From Phaeobacter gallaeciensis DSM 26640 (lineage in GTDB: Bacteria; Pseudomonadota; Alphaproteobacteria; Rhodobacterales; Rhodobacteraceae): DNA of 64,000 nt. Numbering within the stretch: the first letter of the stretch is position 1; each line of letters opens with the position of its first letter. The notes under the pieces are model-generated. The model ran no database searches. It was not told where the DNA came from and worked only from the letters and a program-made list of their open reading frames with translations. The stretch spans positions 2,239,001 through 2,303,000 of the forward strand of contig NC_023137.1 of assembly GCF_000511385.1 (NCBI RefSeq), written 5' to 3'. Below, piece by piece: positions 18,944 through 28,709 of this stretch. The translations under genes and the position numbers were made by a program.

Positions 18944-19531
18944 TTACTTGAGCCGCGATAATACTTCAGAAATCATCTTCTCGATCTGGTCGGTCGGCAC
19001 ACCTGAGATCCGGTTTTCCAAACCCAGCAAAACGATTCCATGCACTGCCGAGAACAGCGCCCGCACCATCAGGGCCAGATCCTGGGGAGTTTTGTCGGGA
19101 AAAATCTCCGCAACCGGCGCTGCAATATTTGAAAACAGATTCTCCAGCGCAGCGCGGTACCAGTCAGGGACCGCCTCCTCCTCCGCCTGCACATCGAACA
19201 ACGCGCGCCACAGCCGCGTATTCTCTGCCGCGAATCCCAGATACGCATTGCTCATCAAGATCAGCCGCTCAGTCGGCGCAGCCCCCTCCGCGCCATCGAG
19301 AGACTGCCGCACAGCCTGCCCCAACGCCTGAAAAGTCTGCCCGTTCACCGCCATCACAATGGCATTCATATCTTCAAAGGCATTGTAGATAGCACCCACC
19401 GCGCACCCCGCATCCGTCGCCAGATCGCGTGCACGCAGCGCCCCTGCCCCATCACGGCGAATACGGATCTCAGCTGCTGCCACCAGTTTTTCACGCAACT
19501 CTTGCTTGCGGATTTCGGCCTTACTTGCCAT
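18944..19531 (-). CDS. TetR/AcrR family transcriptional regulator
   Basis: 195 residues. The N-terminal helix-turn-helix (about 12-58: AAAEIRIRRDGAGALRARDL... GCAVGAIYNAFEDM) is of TetR type. The C-terminal ligand domain resembles the WHG/TetR_C_33 group (YLGFAAENTRLWRALFDV). It transcribes toward the PspA-like gene. A perfect palindrome sits 16 bases upstream of its own ATG and two related ones sit upstream of the next gene, indicating autorepression and control of the PspA-like gene. Ligand unknown. Confidence 0.9.
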   Translation of the reverse strand: MASKAEIRKQELREKLVAAAEIRIRRDGAGALRARDLATDAGCAVGAIYNAFEDMNAIVMAVNGQTFQALGQAVRQSLDGAEGAAPTERLILMSNAYLGFAAENTRLWRALFDVQAEEEAVPDWYRAALENLFSNIAAPVAEIFPDKTPQDLALMVRALFSAVHGIVLLGLENRISGVPTDQIEKMISEVLSRLK

Positions 19532-19546
19532 CTGCTCTGCCCTTCA

Positions 19547-19567
19547 ATCTTGAACCACGTTCAAGAT
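19547..19567 (-). promoter_or_regulatory. TetR autoregulatory operator
   Basis: Perfect palindrome with nine-base arms ATCTTGAAC / GTTCAAGAT around CAC, 16 bases upstream of the tetR ATG. Shares the TGAAC-N3-GTTCA core with the two sites before the PspA-like gene. Confidence 0.8.
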
Positions 19568-19602
19568 ACCGGGCCGCGCCCAAAAGTGAAAGGGGTCAAG
19601 CC

Positions 19603-19968
19603 TTAGACAAACCCCCGCCAGCGCAGCACCACCACGAGCAAGATCGCAACCACAATTAACGAGAAGGCCATTGTGGCGACGATATCCAATAGCCGTCCGC
19701 GGCGGCGGTCTGCCAGATCAATGGACTTCAGGTGCTTGATCACCTCACGTGCTGCGCGCTGCAACGGTGGCTGTTCTACTGTCAGCCGCAGTTTCGGGTG
19801 CGCCAGCAAATGCTGTGCTTCGGCAAGCCGCATGCCCTGTCGATAGATCCGGCGCGGCAACCGGCGTCGCGCATGTTTCAGCGCAGAGGCAAGATCACCG
19901 CCAGCCTGTTCGCGGTCTTTCAGCAGCTCCTGAACCTGTTCGATATCGCTGAGAAGTGTATCTGCCAT
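19603..19968 (-). CDS. Small tail-anchored membrane protein, unknown function
   Basis: 121 residues: a soluble, Arg/Leu-rich helical N-terminal part (LLKDREQAGGDLASALKHARRRLPRRIYRQG) and one C-terminal transmembrane helix (about 98-116, AFSLIVVAILLVVVL). The topology suggests a tail anchor with the N-terminus in the cytoplasm. I do not recognise a family. It is divergent from the alpha/beta hydrolase gene and 71 bases from the tetR start. Confidence 0.7.
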   Translation of the reverse strand: MADTLLSDIEQVQELLKDREQAGGDLASALKHARRRLPRRIYRQGMRLAEAQHLLAHPKLRLTVEQPPLQRAAREVIKHLKSIDLADRRRGRLLDIVATMAFSLIVVAILLVVVLRWRGFV

Positions 19969-20112
19969 GGATGGTCCGGGATCTGAAAAACTAACGGCAC
20001 ATTAACGACGCTTTGCGGTGCGCTCAATGGCCAGCCGGAGATATAAAAAAGAACAGCAACCCTTCGCGCAAAGGGGCTGGCGAGTGGACGATGCCGACGT
20101 TATCACGGGGAT

Positions 20113-20871
20113 ATGCTGAACACGATCCGCCATGGCGCCCCGACCGACAAGCCCACCTTGATGATCGCGCATGGGCTCTACGGCTCTGCCCGCAATTGGG
20201 GCGCAATTGCCAAGCGGATTTGCGATGACCGTGAGGTCATCGCAATCGATATGCGCAACCATGGCAACAGCCCCTGGACCGAAACACATAGCTACCGCGA
20301 TCTGGCTGATGATCTGGCCGAGGTGATCCAGTCCCATGGTGCCCCCGTCGATCTGATCGGTCATTCGATGGGCGGTAAAGCGGCGATGACGCTGGCCCTC
20401 ACTCACCCCCAAACGCTGCGCCGTCTGCTAGTCGCTGATATCGCACCGGTGGCCTACAAGCACAGCCAGATCCAGTACATCCACGCGATGCGTCAGGTTG
20501 ATCTTGCCAAGGTCGAACGCCGCTCGGACGCTGAAGCGCAGTTGGCCGACCTCGGTGTCGAGAAAGCCCTACAGAGTTTCTTCACGCAGTCCCTTGACCT
20601 GCCCAACGGACGCTGGCGCCTGAACTTGGACACTCTGGAACGCGACATGCCCCACATCATGGGCTTTCCCGAGATCGAAGCGCAATGGGACGGCAGCACA
20701 CTGTTTCTGTCCGGCGCGGCATCGGATTATGTCCTGCCGGAGCATCGCCCCCTGATCAAGGCGCGGTTCAGCCGGTCACATTTTGCCAAACTTCCCGATT
20801 GCGGACATTGGCTACATGCCGAAAACCCGCGCGCCTTTGTGGCGACGGCCCGAGGGTTCTTCGACGCCTGA
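20113..20871 (+). CDS. Alpha/beta-hydrolase (YbfF-type esterase)
   Basis: 252 residues. Alpha/beta-hydrolase fold with HGLYGSARNW (oxyanion region), the nucleophile elbow GHSMGGKAAM, and a C-terminal GHWLHAENP supplying the catalytic histidine. The pattern HGLxGSxxNW...DMRNHGxSPW matches the YbfF group of short-chain acyl (thio)esterases. Cytoplasmic, no signal peptide. Physiological substrate unknown. Confidence 0.85.
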   Translation: MLNTIRHGAPTDKPTLMIAHGLYGSARNWGAIAKRICDDREVIAIDMRNHGNSPWTETHSYRDLADDLAEVIQSHGAPVDLIGHSMGGKAAMTLALTHPQTLRRLLVADIAPVAYKHSQIQYIHAMRQVDLAKVERRSDAEAQLADLGVEKALQSFFTQSLDLPNGRWRLNLDTLERDMPHIMGFPEIEAQWDGSTLFLSGAASDYVLPEHRPLIKARFSRSHFAKLPDCGHWLHAENPRAFVATARGFFDA

Positions 20872-20898
20872 ACGGCCCCAGCCCGGGACACGAGGTGA

Positions 20899-21081
20899 TC
20901 AGCCCTGATATAGGCGTCGCGCCACCAGATAGGACACCGGCAACCCTGCAACCGCACCAACAGCAGCCGCCATCAGAATAGCAGGAACAGAGACATGCCC
21001 GGCCACCAGAACCGCGATCACAGCGGCCCCCGCAAGGCTGCTGCCAATCAGGGAATAGAGGATGGATGCTAGGCGGATCAT
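20899..21081 (-). CDS. Small two-helix membrane protein
   Basis: 60 residues from the ATG at 21081, with GGAG 8 bases upstream; a GTG six codons earlier is less likely. Two hydrophobic helices (ILYSLIGSSLAGAAVIAVLVAG and AILMAAAVGAVAGLPVSYLVA). Short proteins of this kind are common in Rhodobacteraceae and have no established function. Convergent with the hydrolase gene. Confidence 0.6.
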   Translation of the reverse strand: MIRLASILYSLIGSSLAGAAVIAVLVAGHVSVPAILMAAAVGAVAGLPVSYLVARRLYQG

Positions 21082-21364
21082 GGCGGTCACTCCGGTCACG
21101 GGTTGGCAAGAATTGGTTATCTGTCACCATAAATCATGGTGTCGGAAGACCGGTCTTTGATCCTGATCAGTTCCATGGCAGCACAGCGCCGAAATGGCCC
21201 TTGGTCAGCCCCCTGAAAACGTGGCGATCAAAATACCAACCGCCGCAGCTGCTGGTGCAGTGCGGCGGCCATGTGCTGAGGACATTTCGTACAGATGTTT
21301 CCCCAGATCGTTCTTCTGACTGGGAGAGACGGCGCCTCAGATGGACCGCCTTTTGACGCCCCAT

Positions 21365-22738
21365 TCAGCCGGTTGCACGGACACCATAGCCCTGCGCTCC
21401 AGTGCCGCCGCTTCCAAATGACACGATGTTCTGGGTGCCTGATCCGGTCTTGAAGATGGAAATCTGGCGGGTCAGTTCGTTGGCGTCATTGGAGAGCGTC
21501 TGGCTGGCCGCGGTTGCTTCCTCAACCATGGCTGCATTGTGTTGGGTCACCTGATCCAGCTGGCTGACACCGGTGTTGATCTCCACCAGAGTCACAGATT
21601 GTTCTGCAGCGCCGGTTGCAATCTGGCTGACATGCCCAGAAATGGTGCTGACGCTGCCAATGATTTTCTGCAGCTCCTCACCCGCTCGGCTCACCAGTTT
21701 CACGCCGTTGCCGACATATTGCGAACTCTCGTTGATCAACTGCTTGATCTCACCCGCCGCGTCAGAGGAGCGCTGCGCTAACGCGCGCACTTCAGAGGCC
21801 ACAACTGCAAAACCGCGTCCGGCCTCGCCTGCCCGCGCGGCCTCAACACCTGCGTTCAACGCCAGCAGATTGGTCTGAAAGGCGATATCATCGATCACCG
21901 AAATAATCTGCGAGATCTTGCCTGAGGATTCTTCGATCTGCGACATGGCGGTCACCGCGCTACTCACAACTTCACCGCTTTCCTCAGCAGTTGTGCGCGC
22001 GTTGCTGACGATGTTCTCGACCTCGCGGGCCCCATCAGCGGCAGAGCGCACGGTTGAGGTCAGCTGCTCGATTGCAGCTGCGGTTTCTTCCAGTGTGGCG
22101 GCCTGGGTTTCGGTACGATGCGACAGCTCGCTAGAGGATTGGCTGATTTCGGATGCCGTGCTGCCAACCGCCTCGGCGACCACCTTCACCGTTTCAACGG
22201 CGCCATTCAGTGTATCCTGCGCATTGTTGAATGCTTCACAGAGAACCTGCATGTCCGGCAGCTCGCATGGTTGCACGCGGTAGCTGAGGTCACCCTTGCT
22301 CAAGGCTTCCAACCCGCTTGAGATATCGGTGACACTGTTTTGACGGGCCGTGATATCAGTTGCCAGCTTGATCACCCGAACGGTCTGCCCCTCACTGTCC
22401 AGAACCGGGGCATAGGTCGCTTGGATCCAGATCGTCTGGCCTGCCTTGGTGACACGTGGAAACTGGTCCGTAAAAAACTTCCCCGATGCAAGATCCTGCC
22501 AGAACGCTTTATACTCCGCGCTGCTTGCGTATTCAGGGTCTACGAACATCGAATGATGGTTGCCCTGGATCTCATTCAGCGCATAGCCAACCGCGCCCAG
22601 AAAATTTGCATTGGCTTCTAGAATCGTTCCGTCGGGTTCGAATTGGATCATGGCCTGCGTTCGATCAATCATATCCATGATCGACCGTTCCATTGTCGAT
22701 TCAGCTTGCTGCTTTTTTGCATCACGTTTGAAAAACAT
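21365..22738 (-). CDS. Cytoplasmic PAS-domain methyl-accepting chemotaxis protein
   Basis: 457 residues without a transmembrane segment. A PAS domain (about 20-125: [23 protein letters not shown]... [15 protein letters not shown]) is followed by a linker and the MCP signalling domain with the canonical hairpin tip region ([23 protein letters not shown], then [16 protein letters not shown]). A soluble receptor probably sensing redox or a small cytosolic ligand through PAS and signalling through CheA/CheW. No chemotaxis genes adjoin. Divergent from the hybrid kinase gene. Confidence 0.93.
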   Translation of the reverse strand: MFFKRDAKKQQAESTMERSIMDMIDRTQAMIQFEPDGTILEANANFLGAVGYALNEIQGNHHSMFVDPEYASSAEYKAFWQDLASGKFFTDQFPRVTKAGQTIWIQATYAPVLDSEGQTVRVIKLATDITARQNSVTDISSGLEALSKGDLSYRVQPCELPDMQVLCEAFNNAQDTLNGAVETVKVVAEAVGSTASEISQSSSELSHRTETQAATLEETAAAIEQLTSTVRSAADGAREVENIVSNARTTAEESGEVVSSAVTAMSQIEESSGKISQIISVIDDIAFQTNLLALNAGVEAARAGEAGRGFAVVASEVRALAQRSSDAAGEIKQLINESSQYVGNGVKLVSRAGEELQKIIGSVSTISGHVSQIATGAAEQSVTLVEINTGVSQLDQVTQHNAAMVEEATAASQTLSNDANELTRQISIFKTGSGTQNIVSFGSGGTGAQGYGVRATG

Positions 22739-23180
22739 CGTTACCCTCGGCCATACATTGAAAGTTCATAGAAAAATCAATACCGGATGTTCGTTGCCCA
22801 AACATTAACCTCGAAGGTGGCCGTGAGCCGAGGTTCGAGCGCGCGCGCTCACCTTTTTCAGAGGGAGTTTCATATTATAATATAGTTACTTACAACCCAG
22901 CTATTGCGCCCAGACACGTTCAAAAAACACGCTTTAGGAATGCAGGTTGTTAACACGCTCAACTTAAGATGGCAGATCGACAGCTGGCGGATATCTAAAA
23001 TCCCACTCATTTTGAGGCTAATAAAAGAGATTATTCTCCTCCAACCCTCACTCACCCCCCCCTTACGTGAGTCGATATCGAGAAAACCCCTCAAAGTGGA
23101 AAAATTTGAGCATCGTTAATATTGGTTGAACAGTTTTGCGCCAGGAATGACTGTATATTTACAGTAGACGATAATCACCG
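22739..23180. other. 442-base divergent intergenic region, no gene seen
   Basis: AT-richer gap between the chemoreceptor and the CHASE kinase genes. A 74-codon frame at 22870-23094 on minus has no ribosome site and looks non-coding. It should hold both promoters, but I see no convincing pair of boxes, operator or RNA element. Confidence 0.4.
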
Positions 23181-25721
23181 GTGTACCCCTTCATGAGATT
23201 TCGGCCCAAAGCGTGGATCCAGGCGCTGAACAATCGGACCTATCTGCCAACGCTGGTCGCCTTGATAGTGATCGTCGCCGCGGGCATATCTGCCGAATCC
23301 CAGAATGACACCATCTATGAACAAAAGCTGCGAGCCGATGTCCAATACGAGGCGGGGTTAATTCGTGCCCGGATCGAGGGCAACCTGGCGGCTGACATTC
23401 AACTGGTCCGCGGACTGCAGGCAGTGCTGTCAACAGAACCCGATATGACACAAAGCCGTTTTGCTGAACTGGCAGCCCATCTGCTTGAAGCCGAAGATAG
23501 TCTGCGCAATATCGCTGCAGCGCCCGACCTTGTCATCAAACTGATGCACCCGATTGAAGGCAACGAGGCCGCGATTGGATTGGATTATAACAAAAACGAC
23601 GCTCAACGCGCCGCCGCCCTCCTGGCACGCGACAGCGGCGAGCTTGTACTGGCAGGACCTGTCGATCTGCTGCAGGGAGGGCGTGGCATGATTGCGCGTT
23701 TCCCAATCTTTATTGGGCCACAGGGAGACAAAACCTTCTGGGGCATCCTCTCCTCCGTGATCGATATTGACGCGGTCTACTCAAAAGGAGGGCTGACGGA
23801 TCCTGATCTGATGATCGACGTTGCCCTCATCGGCAAGGATGGCAAAGGCGCCAGTGGCGCACAGTTTTACGGCGATCCGAGTATTCTACAGGACCGCCCC
23901 GTTTTGATGGACATTGTTCTGCCTGTGGGCACCTGGCAGCTTGCCGCGCGCCCGAAGGAGGGTTGGCCCACCCGCGCCGACAACAAATGGCAACTGCGGT
24001 TCACAATCCTTCTGGCCGGTGCCTTCATTCTCTTTCCGACCGCGCTGGCGGGTCGGTTGTCTGCGGCCCGACGCTCGGTAATCCAGACACTCAAACGGCG
24101 TGAGCGTGAGCTCGAGGCATTGTCACGACGTTTGGAAATGGCGGTTGAAACCTCAAAGATCGGCATCTGGGAAATTGAGGACAACTCAGATATTGCCATC
24201 TGGGACCACAGAATGCGGGAACTTTATGGAGATCCGGCCGGTTCAGGCGAGGTGCCGCTGACCGTCTGGAGGTCCTTTTTGCATCCCAATGACCGTGATC
24301 GCGTCATCAACGGTTTTCAAGACGCGCTGCGCCAAGTGCGCAGCCACTCTATTGATTTTCGGGTCCGGCTGGAAAACGGCACCCACAAGAATATCCGCGC
24401 AATGGGCTGTTCCTTTCGCGACTCGCGGGGACGCAACCGGATGATCGGCGTCGAATGGGATGTGACCCGCGACGTAGACCTCAACAATGAACTGAAACAC
24501 ACCAATCAGCAGCTGACCCACCGCAACGCCCAGCTGACCTACGCAAAACAAGCCGCCGAAAAGGCTGATCAGGCCAAGACAGAGTTTCTTGCCAATATGA
24601 GCCATGAGATCCGTACACCTATGAACGGTATCATCGGGATGTCCGATATCCTCGCCGAAAGCTCACTTTCTGCGGAACAGGAGCAATGCGTTGACACGAT
24701 ACGGGACTCCTCTGTCGCTCTGTTGAAAATCATCAATGACATTCTGGATCTGTCCCGTCTGGAGGCGGGTAAGATGGAGATCAGCGCCGTTGATTTCAAT
24801 CTCCGTAAATGTGTCGATGGAGCCGTCGATGTGCTGCGTCCGAAGCTGCGCGAAAAGGGCCTCACCTTTACCCAGACCTTCGCCCATGAGTTGCCAGAAC
24901 AGGTTCATGGCGACGACGGTCGGCTGCGCCAGATCCTCGTCAACCTACTCAGCAATGCGGTGAAATTCACCCAGGATGGTAGCGTTTCCCTGCATGTCAG
25001 TCACGATGCGCAAGACCCCTATCACTTGTTCATTGATGTTGTGGACACCGGTATAGGTATCTCAGAAGATCAAGCCAGACATGTGTTCGAGCGGTTCTCG
25101 CAGGCGGATGCAGCTACGACGCGTCACTATGGCGGCACCGGACTGGGGCTGACCATTTCCAATATTTTGGCACAGCGCATGGGCGGCGGCATCAGCTTGA
25201 ACTCAATTCAGGGTCAGGGCTCCTGTTTCCGGCTCGAAATTCGGCTGTCTGCCGCCCACACTGCGCCCACCGCCCCGGCACAGATCAGCCCGGAGGCCGC
25301 GCAAAGGAAGCTTGGCCCCGGTGTTCTCCTTCTGGCTGATGACAACCGGACCAACCGCCTGCTGATCCGAAAATTTCTTGCCGACACCCCGCTCAAAGTG
25401 ATCGAGGCTGAAAACGGACGCGAAGCGGTAGATATGTGCCGCGACCATCAGCCCGCCATCATCCTGATGGACATGTCCATGCCAGAGGTCGACGGCCTGA
25501 CCGCGACCCGCCAGATCCGGGCCAGCGACATGGCTCAGCCCGCAATCATCGCCCTGACGGCCAACGCCTTCGAAAGCGACCGGCGCGCCTGTCTTGACGC
25601 CGGGATGGATCGCTTTTTGCAAAAACCCATCCGGAAACCGCTACTACTGGAGACCCTCGCCTCGGTTCAGGCCGAACGTGCCGCGCCGCCGGATCAAACA
25701 AAAGACGGCACCAATTCCTGA
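23181..25721 (+). CDS. CHASE-PAS hybrid sensor histidine kinase
   Basis: 846 residues, inner membrane. Start is GTG 23181 or ATG 23193; neither has a clear ribosome site. TM1 at about 20-38, a periplasmic CHASE-type sensor (about 45-270, including a [16 protein letters not shown] segment), TM2 about 275-295, PAS (about 310-430), HisKA with phosphoacceptor His475 in [15 protein letters not shown], HATPase_c (DTGIGIS, GTGLGL), and a receiver domain with Asp764 in [17 protein letters not shown] domains bind small extracellular ligands; the ligand here is unknown. The absence of an adjacent response regulator or Hpt gene suggests phosphorelay to a distant partner. Confidence 0.93.
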   Translation: MYPFMRFRPKAWIQALNNRTYLPTLVALIVIVAAGISAESQNDTIYEQKLRADVQYEAGLIRARIEGNLAADIQLVRGLQAVLSTEPDMTQSRFAELAAHLLEAEDSLRNIAAAPDLVIKLMHPIEGNEAAIGLDYNKNDAQRAAALLARDSGELVLAGPVDLLQGGRGMIARFPIFIGPQGDKTFWGILSSVIDIDAVYSKGGLTDPDLMIDVALIGKDGKGASGAQFYGDPSILQDRPVLMDIVLPVGTWQLAARPKEGWPTRADNKWQLRFTILLAGAFILFPTALAGRLSAARRSVIQTLKRRERELEALSRRLEMAVETSKIGIWEIEDNSDIAIWDHRMRELYGDPAGSGEVPLTVWRSFLHPNDRDRVINGFQDALRQVRSHSIDFRVRLENGTHKNIRAMGCSFRDSRGRNRMIGVEWDVTRDVDLNNELKHTNQQLTHRNAQLTYAKQAAEKADQAKTEFLANMSHEIRTPMNGIIGMSDILAESSLSAEQEQCVDTIRDSSVALLKIINDILDLSRLEAGKMEISAVDFNLRKCVDGAVDVLRPKLREKGLTFTQTFAHELPEQVHGDDGRLRQILVNLLSNAVKFTQDGSVSLHVSHDAQDPYHLFIDVVDTGIGISEDQARHVFERFSQADAATTRHYGGTGLGLTISNILAQRMGGGISLNSIQGQGSCFRLEIRLSAAHTAPTAPAQISPEAAQRKLGPGVLLLADDNRTNRLLIRKFLADTPLKVIEAENGREAVDMCRDHQPAIILMDMSMPEVDGLTATRQIRASDMAQPAIIALTANAFESDRRACLDAGMDRFLQKPIRKPLLLETLASVQAERAAPPDQTKDGTNS

Positions 25722-25750
25722 TCTCCTAAGGGGCCAGTCACCGGGCACAA

Positions 25751-26731
25751 TCAGTCTCTTGTGGCCAGACCGGGATTTTCCAGACAATAAGTATAGAGGT
25801 CACGGTACGCAGTAGCAGGATCTTCCATCAGCGCGTCAAACCGGCTGCGGTGCAATTCGATCGCCTGGTGCCGCAGGTCAAGCAATCGCCCGCCCGACGC
25901 CGCATCCAGTTCCTGCATCCGATCACGAATTGCATCGGTTCTTGCGGCCAGATGCAGATCTTCCTGACTATTGTGGTTGCGCCGCGTCCAGTATTTTCGA
26001 TCGATGGCGCGATTGGCCTGATGCGCGCTGCCACGGTACGACTTCAGAACAAAACTCGCCGCGTCCTTCGTGATATAGTGATTAATCTGCGCCAAAGCCC
26101 GCTGGCCTGGATCTTTGGCCCGAAAATTACGATGCTCGTAGGCGCTGAGCGGCAGGCCGGAGCCGTTGCAGATGCGGATCTGCTCTTCCGGGATTAGTTG
26201 CCCCTGCGGCCGGTGGATACCGCAACGCGTATATGCATTTGGATCAAACATTGTCTTGAATGGCGTCAGGCGCGTTTTGACCCGCGCCTCATCCTCGGCC
26301 AGCGTGAAGGTTTCAACCACCAGATCCTGCGAGATCCGCGTCTTGCCTGAACCTCCAAAGTGCTTCCAGTTCAACATGATCTGATTGCACTCTGGCATCG
26401 CGTCAATGAGGTCCTGCACGGTTCCGCCATCCGCATGGACGACCAGAAACTCGTCAAGATCCAGCGCCAATACCCAGTGTGCATCACGAAACGCGGCCTG
26501 ACGTGCGGCGCGTTTATAGGCCTTCACCTGATGCCGCCCGCGCTCTGCACGGTTGTAAAAATAAGCAATCTCGCCCATGTCCCTTAGGGTTTTCAAGATC
26601 TCATGGGTAAAGTCATCTGAATCGTTCTGATAGATGATGATGGTCTCAAAACCGATCATCTTGTGATAGGCGACCCACTCCAGAATGGTCGGCCCCTCGT
26701 TCTTGGCAGTTGCCACCAATGTGTAGCGCAT
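25751..26731 (-). CDS. Glycosyltransferase family 2-like (Glyco_tranf_2_4 type)
   Basis: 326 residues. The N-terminus TLVATAKNEGPTILEWVAYHKMIGFETIIIYQN and the metal/sugar motif LALDLDEFLV match the Glyco_tranf_2_4 group of putative glycosyltransferases with a GT-A fold. No transmembrane segment. Donor and acceptor unknown. It is the last host gene before the prophage integrase; convergent with the hybrid kinase gene. Confidence 0.8.
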   Translation of the reverse strand: MRYTLVATAKNEGPTILEWVAYHKMIGFETIIIYQNDSDDFTHEILKTLRDMGEIAYFYNRAERGRHQVKAYKRAARQAAFRDAHWVLALDLDEFLVVHADGGTVQDLIDAMPECNQIMLNWKHFGGSGKTRISQDLVVETFTLAEDEARVKTRLTPFKTMFDPNAYTRCGIHRPQGQLIPEEQIRICNGSGLPLSAYEHRNFRAKDPGQRALAQINHYITKDAASFVLKSYRGSAHQANRAIDRKYWTRRNHNSQEDLHLAARTDAIRDRMQELDAASGGRLLDLRHQAIELHRSRFDALMEDPATAYRDLYTYCLENPGLATRD

Positions 26732-26885
26732 TCACTGTTTCCGATACGACGCCTTCCAAAACTGGTGCGGACGGCGCGCACCAACATTCCGTCCGACTAT
26801 ATCCGTTTTTATTTGCCCGTCCACTGATATCAGGCCATAAATTCCACAGGCTGTCGCATTCTGTACGCCCCTGTCCGATTGCAGC

Positions 26886-26920
26886 GGGGGCCAGTTTGGG
26901 GGCCAGAGTGGGGGCCAAGC
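26886..26920 (+). repeat. Three 12-base GGGGGCCA repeats abutting the integrase start
   Basis: GGGGGCCA recurs at 26886, 26898 and 26910, a 12-base period, ending at the integrase ATG. The last G-run is the only candidate ribosome site. May be an arm-type or regulatory site, or simply a local expansion. Confidence 0.5.
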
Positions 26921-28123
26921 ATGGCGAGAAACAAGCTGAAGGCGGTAGAAGTCAAAAACGGCAATGGCAAGCTGTTCGACGGCGCAGGTCTGTATTTGCT
27001 GAAAAGAGATGCCGACAAAGGCCGCTGGATCTACCGCTACAAGCACCAAGGGCGCAGCCGTGAAATGGGTCTTGGCCCCTACCCTGCCGTCAGTCTCGCG
27101 GAGGCGCGCAAGTCTCGTGACACCTGGGAGGCGGCGCTAAGGTCCGGGGAAGACCCGATTGCGACCCGTGACCGGCAGCGGGCGGATCAGCGCGCAGAAG
27201 CCAGTCGATCAGACCCGACATTCGCAGAAGCCGCAGAAACCACGTTTGAAGCGAAGAAGGCGGGGCTGCGGCGAGATGGTGCAAGCGGGCGCTGGCTAAG
27301 CCCGATCAAGCTTTACATGGTGCCGGCCATCGGGGGCATGAGAATGTCCCAGATCCACCAGACGGACATTCACCGGGCGCTGGCGCCGATCTGGCGGAAA
27401 AAGCACCCGACCGCAGAAAAGGCCATTCAGCGCACCAAGATCATATTTGAGCATATGCGGTTCTCAGGCGTGGAATGTGACCCGTTTACGGTGGACATGG
27501 CAAAGCACATGCTGGGCGAGGTGCGGCACCAGATCAAGAAAACCCCAGCATCAGCATGGCAGGACATTCCCCGGATCTATGCAGCCTTGAACCGAGATGA
27601 CGCCTCCCACCTCTGCCTCCGCTTCAAGATCCTGACGCTTGTTCGATCTGCCGGGGTCCGAGATGCACGGTTTGCCGAGATAGACGGCGACGTGTGGACG
27701 GTGCCAGAGGATCGAATGAAGGGCAGCGAGGGAAAGGTGTCCGATTTCCGCGTCCCGCTATCATCAGCAGCGCTTGAGGTGGTTGCAAGGGCTGAGAAAT
27801 GGAAGCGCAGCGCCTATATGTTCCCCGGCGGGCGATCCGGCGGTATATCTGACGTTGCTATCGGGAAGGTGTTCAGGAAGATCGACCCGAACGGGACACC
27901 CCATGGCCTGCGCACCAGCTTCAGAACATGGGTTCAGGATACCGACGCCGCGCATTATGACGTTGCTGAGACTGCGCTATCCCACATCATCGGCGGGAAA
28001 GTCGAAAGGGCCTATGCCCGATCTGATATGCTGGAACGTCGCCGCTCGCTTATGGAGGCATGGGCGCAGTTCGTGACAGGGGCGAAAGAAAACGTGGTGC
28101 CTATTCGGGGCGGGGCGGTGTGA
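26921..28123 (+). CDS. int: Tyrosine recombinase, P4-type prophage integrase
   Basis: 400 residues from ATG 26921. An N-terminal DUF4102-like arm-binding domain (LFDGAGLYLLKRDADKGRWIYRY... MGLGPYPAVSLAEARK), a SAM-like core-binding domain, and the catalytic domain with Arg in AGVRDARFAEI, HxLR in HGLRTSFRTW, His in LSHIIGG and the nucleophile Tyr in RAYARSD. All catalytic residues are present, so it should be active in site-specific integration and excision. Its 3' end overlaps the convergent gene at 28101 by 23 bases. Confidence 0.95.
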   Translation: MARNKLKAVEVKNGNGKLFDGAGLYLLKRDADKGRWIYRYKHQGRSREMGLGPYPAVSLAEARKSRDTWEAALRSGEDPIATRDRQRADQRAEASRSDPTFAEAAETTFEAKKAGLRRDGASGRWLSPIKLYMVPAIGGMRMSQIHQTDIHRALAPIWRKKHPTAEKAIQRTKIIFEHMRFSGVECDPFTVDMAKHMLGEVRHQIKKTPASAWQDIPRIYAALNRDDASHLCLRFKILTLVRSAGVRDARFAEIDGDVWTVPEDRMKGSEGKVSDFRVPLSSAALEVVARAEKWKRSAYMFPGGRSGGISDVAIGKVFRKIDPNGTPHGLRTSFRTWVQDTDAAHYDVAETALSHIIGGKVERAYARSDMLERRRSLMEAWAQFVTGAKENVVPIRGGAV

Positions 28124-28358
28124 TATCCGCCCAATGGGTGGGCTGGAAGGTGCGAGAGAAGCCAGAGGCGGCGCGGCCTGAGAAATTCCACCTGCGGTCG
28201 CGATCTGACCAGTAGATAGGGACACACCTGCACCAATCCCCTCCCAACCCATCCAGCGGGAACCAGGCCAAGAAGTTGCTCCCATCGCGAGGTGCTTTTT
28301 CCATATCTGAGCGCCATACTATGCCGCTGGTACCTAGGTGCGCCGTCACTTGCTGCAT
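28101..28358 (-). CDS. DUF551-like small phage protein
   Basis: 85 residues from ATG 28358, with GGAG 8 bases upstream. The segment SDMEKAPRDGSNFLAWFPLDG resembles the W-x-x-M-x-x-APRDG motif of the DUF551-type small phage proteins of unknown function. Convergent with and overlapping the end of int. Follows the RHH gene by 10 bases on the same strand. Confidence 0.6.
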   Translation of the reverse strand: MQQVTAHLGTSGIVWRSDMEKAPRDGSNFLAWFPLDGLGGDWCRCVPIYWSDRDRRWNFSGRAASGFSRTFQPTHWADITPPRPE

Positions 28359-28368
28359 CGCCCCTCTC

Positions 28369-28596
28369 CTATTCCGGTTTGTCGGTGTCTGACTGGTCAG
28401 CTTCATCGCGATCCAGCTTTTCACTGATGGCAGCGCGGACGAACTCCATCCAATGCAGCTCTTGCGCGGCGAGGTGATCGTTCACGCGATCCCACTGCCC
28501 CGGCGTAAGCGTAACCTGTTTGGGGCTGCCGAACTTATCCTGCGCTCTCTTAGGTGGTCTGCCCACTGTGGCGGCCTCAACATTTGCTGCGATCAT
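28369..28596 (-). CDS. Ribbon-helix-helix-like DNA-binding protein
   Basis: 75 residues. A basic N-terminus (VGRPPKRAQDKFGSPKQVTLTPGQWDRVNDHL) followed by a helix pair (ELHWMEFVRAAISEKLDRD) is the CopG/Arc-like layout, a beta strand then two helices. GAGGTGG precedes the ATG. Divergent from the methyltransferase gene across an AT-rich gap with a 10-base inverted repeat that it may bind. Could be an autoregulator; no toxin partner is seen. Confidence 0.6.
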   Translation of the reverse strand: MIAANVEAATVGRPPKRAQDKFGSPKQVTLTPGQWDRVNDHLAAQELHWMEFVRAAISEKLDRDEADQSDTDKPE

Positions 28597-28663
28597 TCGT
28601 CCACCTCGCTTTTAGTTTCCGCACGATTTTTTATCCATACAAAAACGCCTCAGTTACAATATG

Positions 28664-28697
28664 TATATTTACACATGTTTCTATATATGTAAATATA
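28664..28697. promoter_or_regulatory. Inverted repeat in the AT-rich divergent promoter region
   Basis: TATATTTACA (28664-28673) and TGTAAATATA (28688-28697) are perfect inverted repeats separated by 14 bases, between the divergent RHH gene and the methyltransferase gene. Candidate operator for the RHH protein. Confidence 0.45.
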
Positions 28698-28709
28698 AGT
28701 TTGCAAACA

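Noticed and set aside
22870..23094. 74-codon minus frame in the chemoreceptor-kinase gap
   Set aside because: No ribosome site, no conserved feature and overlaps probable promoter sequence.
26732..26920. Left attachment site in a tRNA 3' end
   Set aside because: No tRNA-like sequence is in this gap, and with the right end outside the window no direct repeat can be matched.
26886..26920. CRISPR-like repeats
   Set aside because: Unit of 12 bases with no unique spacers; only a short tandem repeat. No CRISPR array or cas gene is seen in the window.
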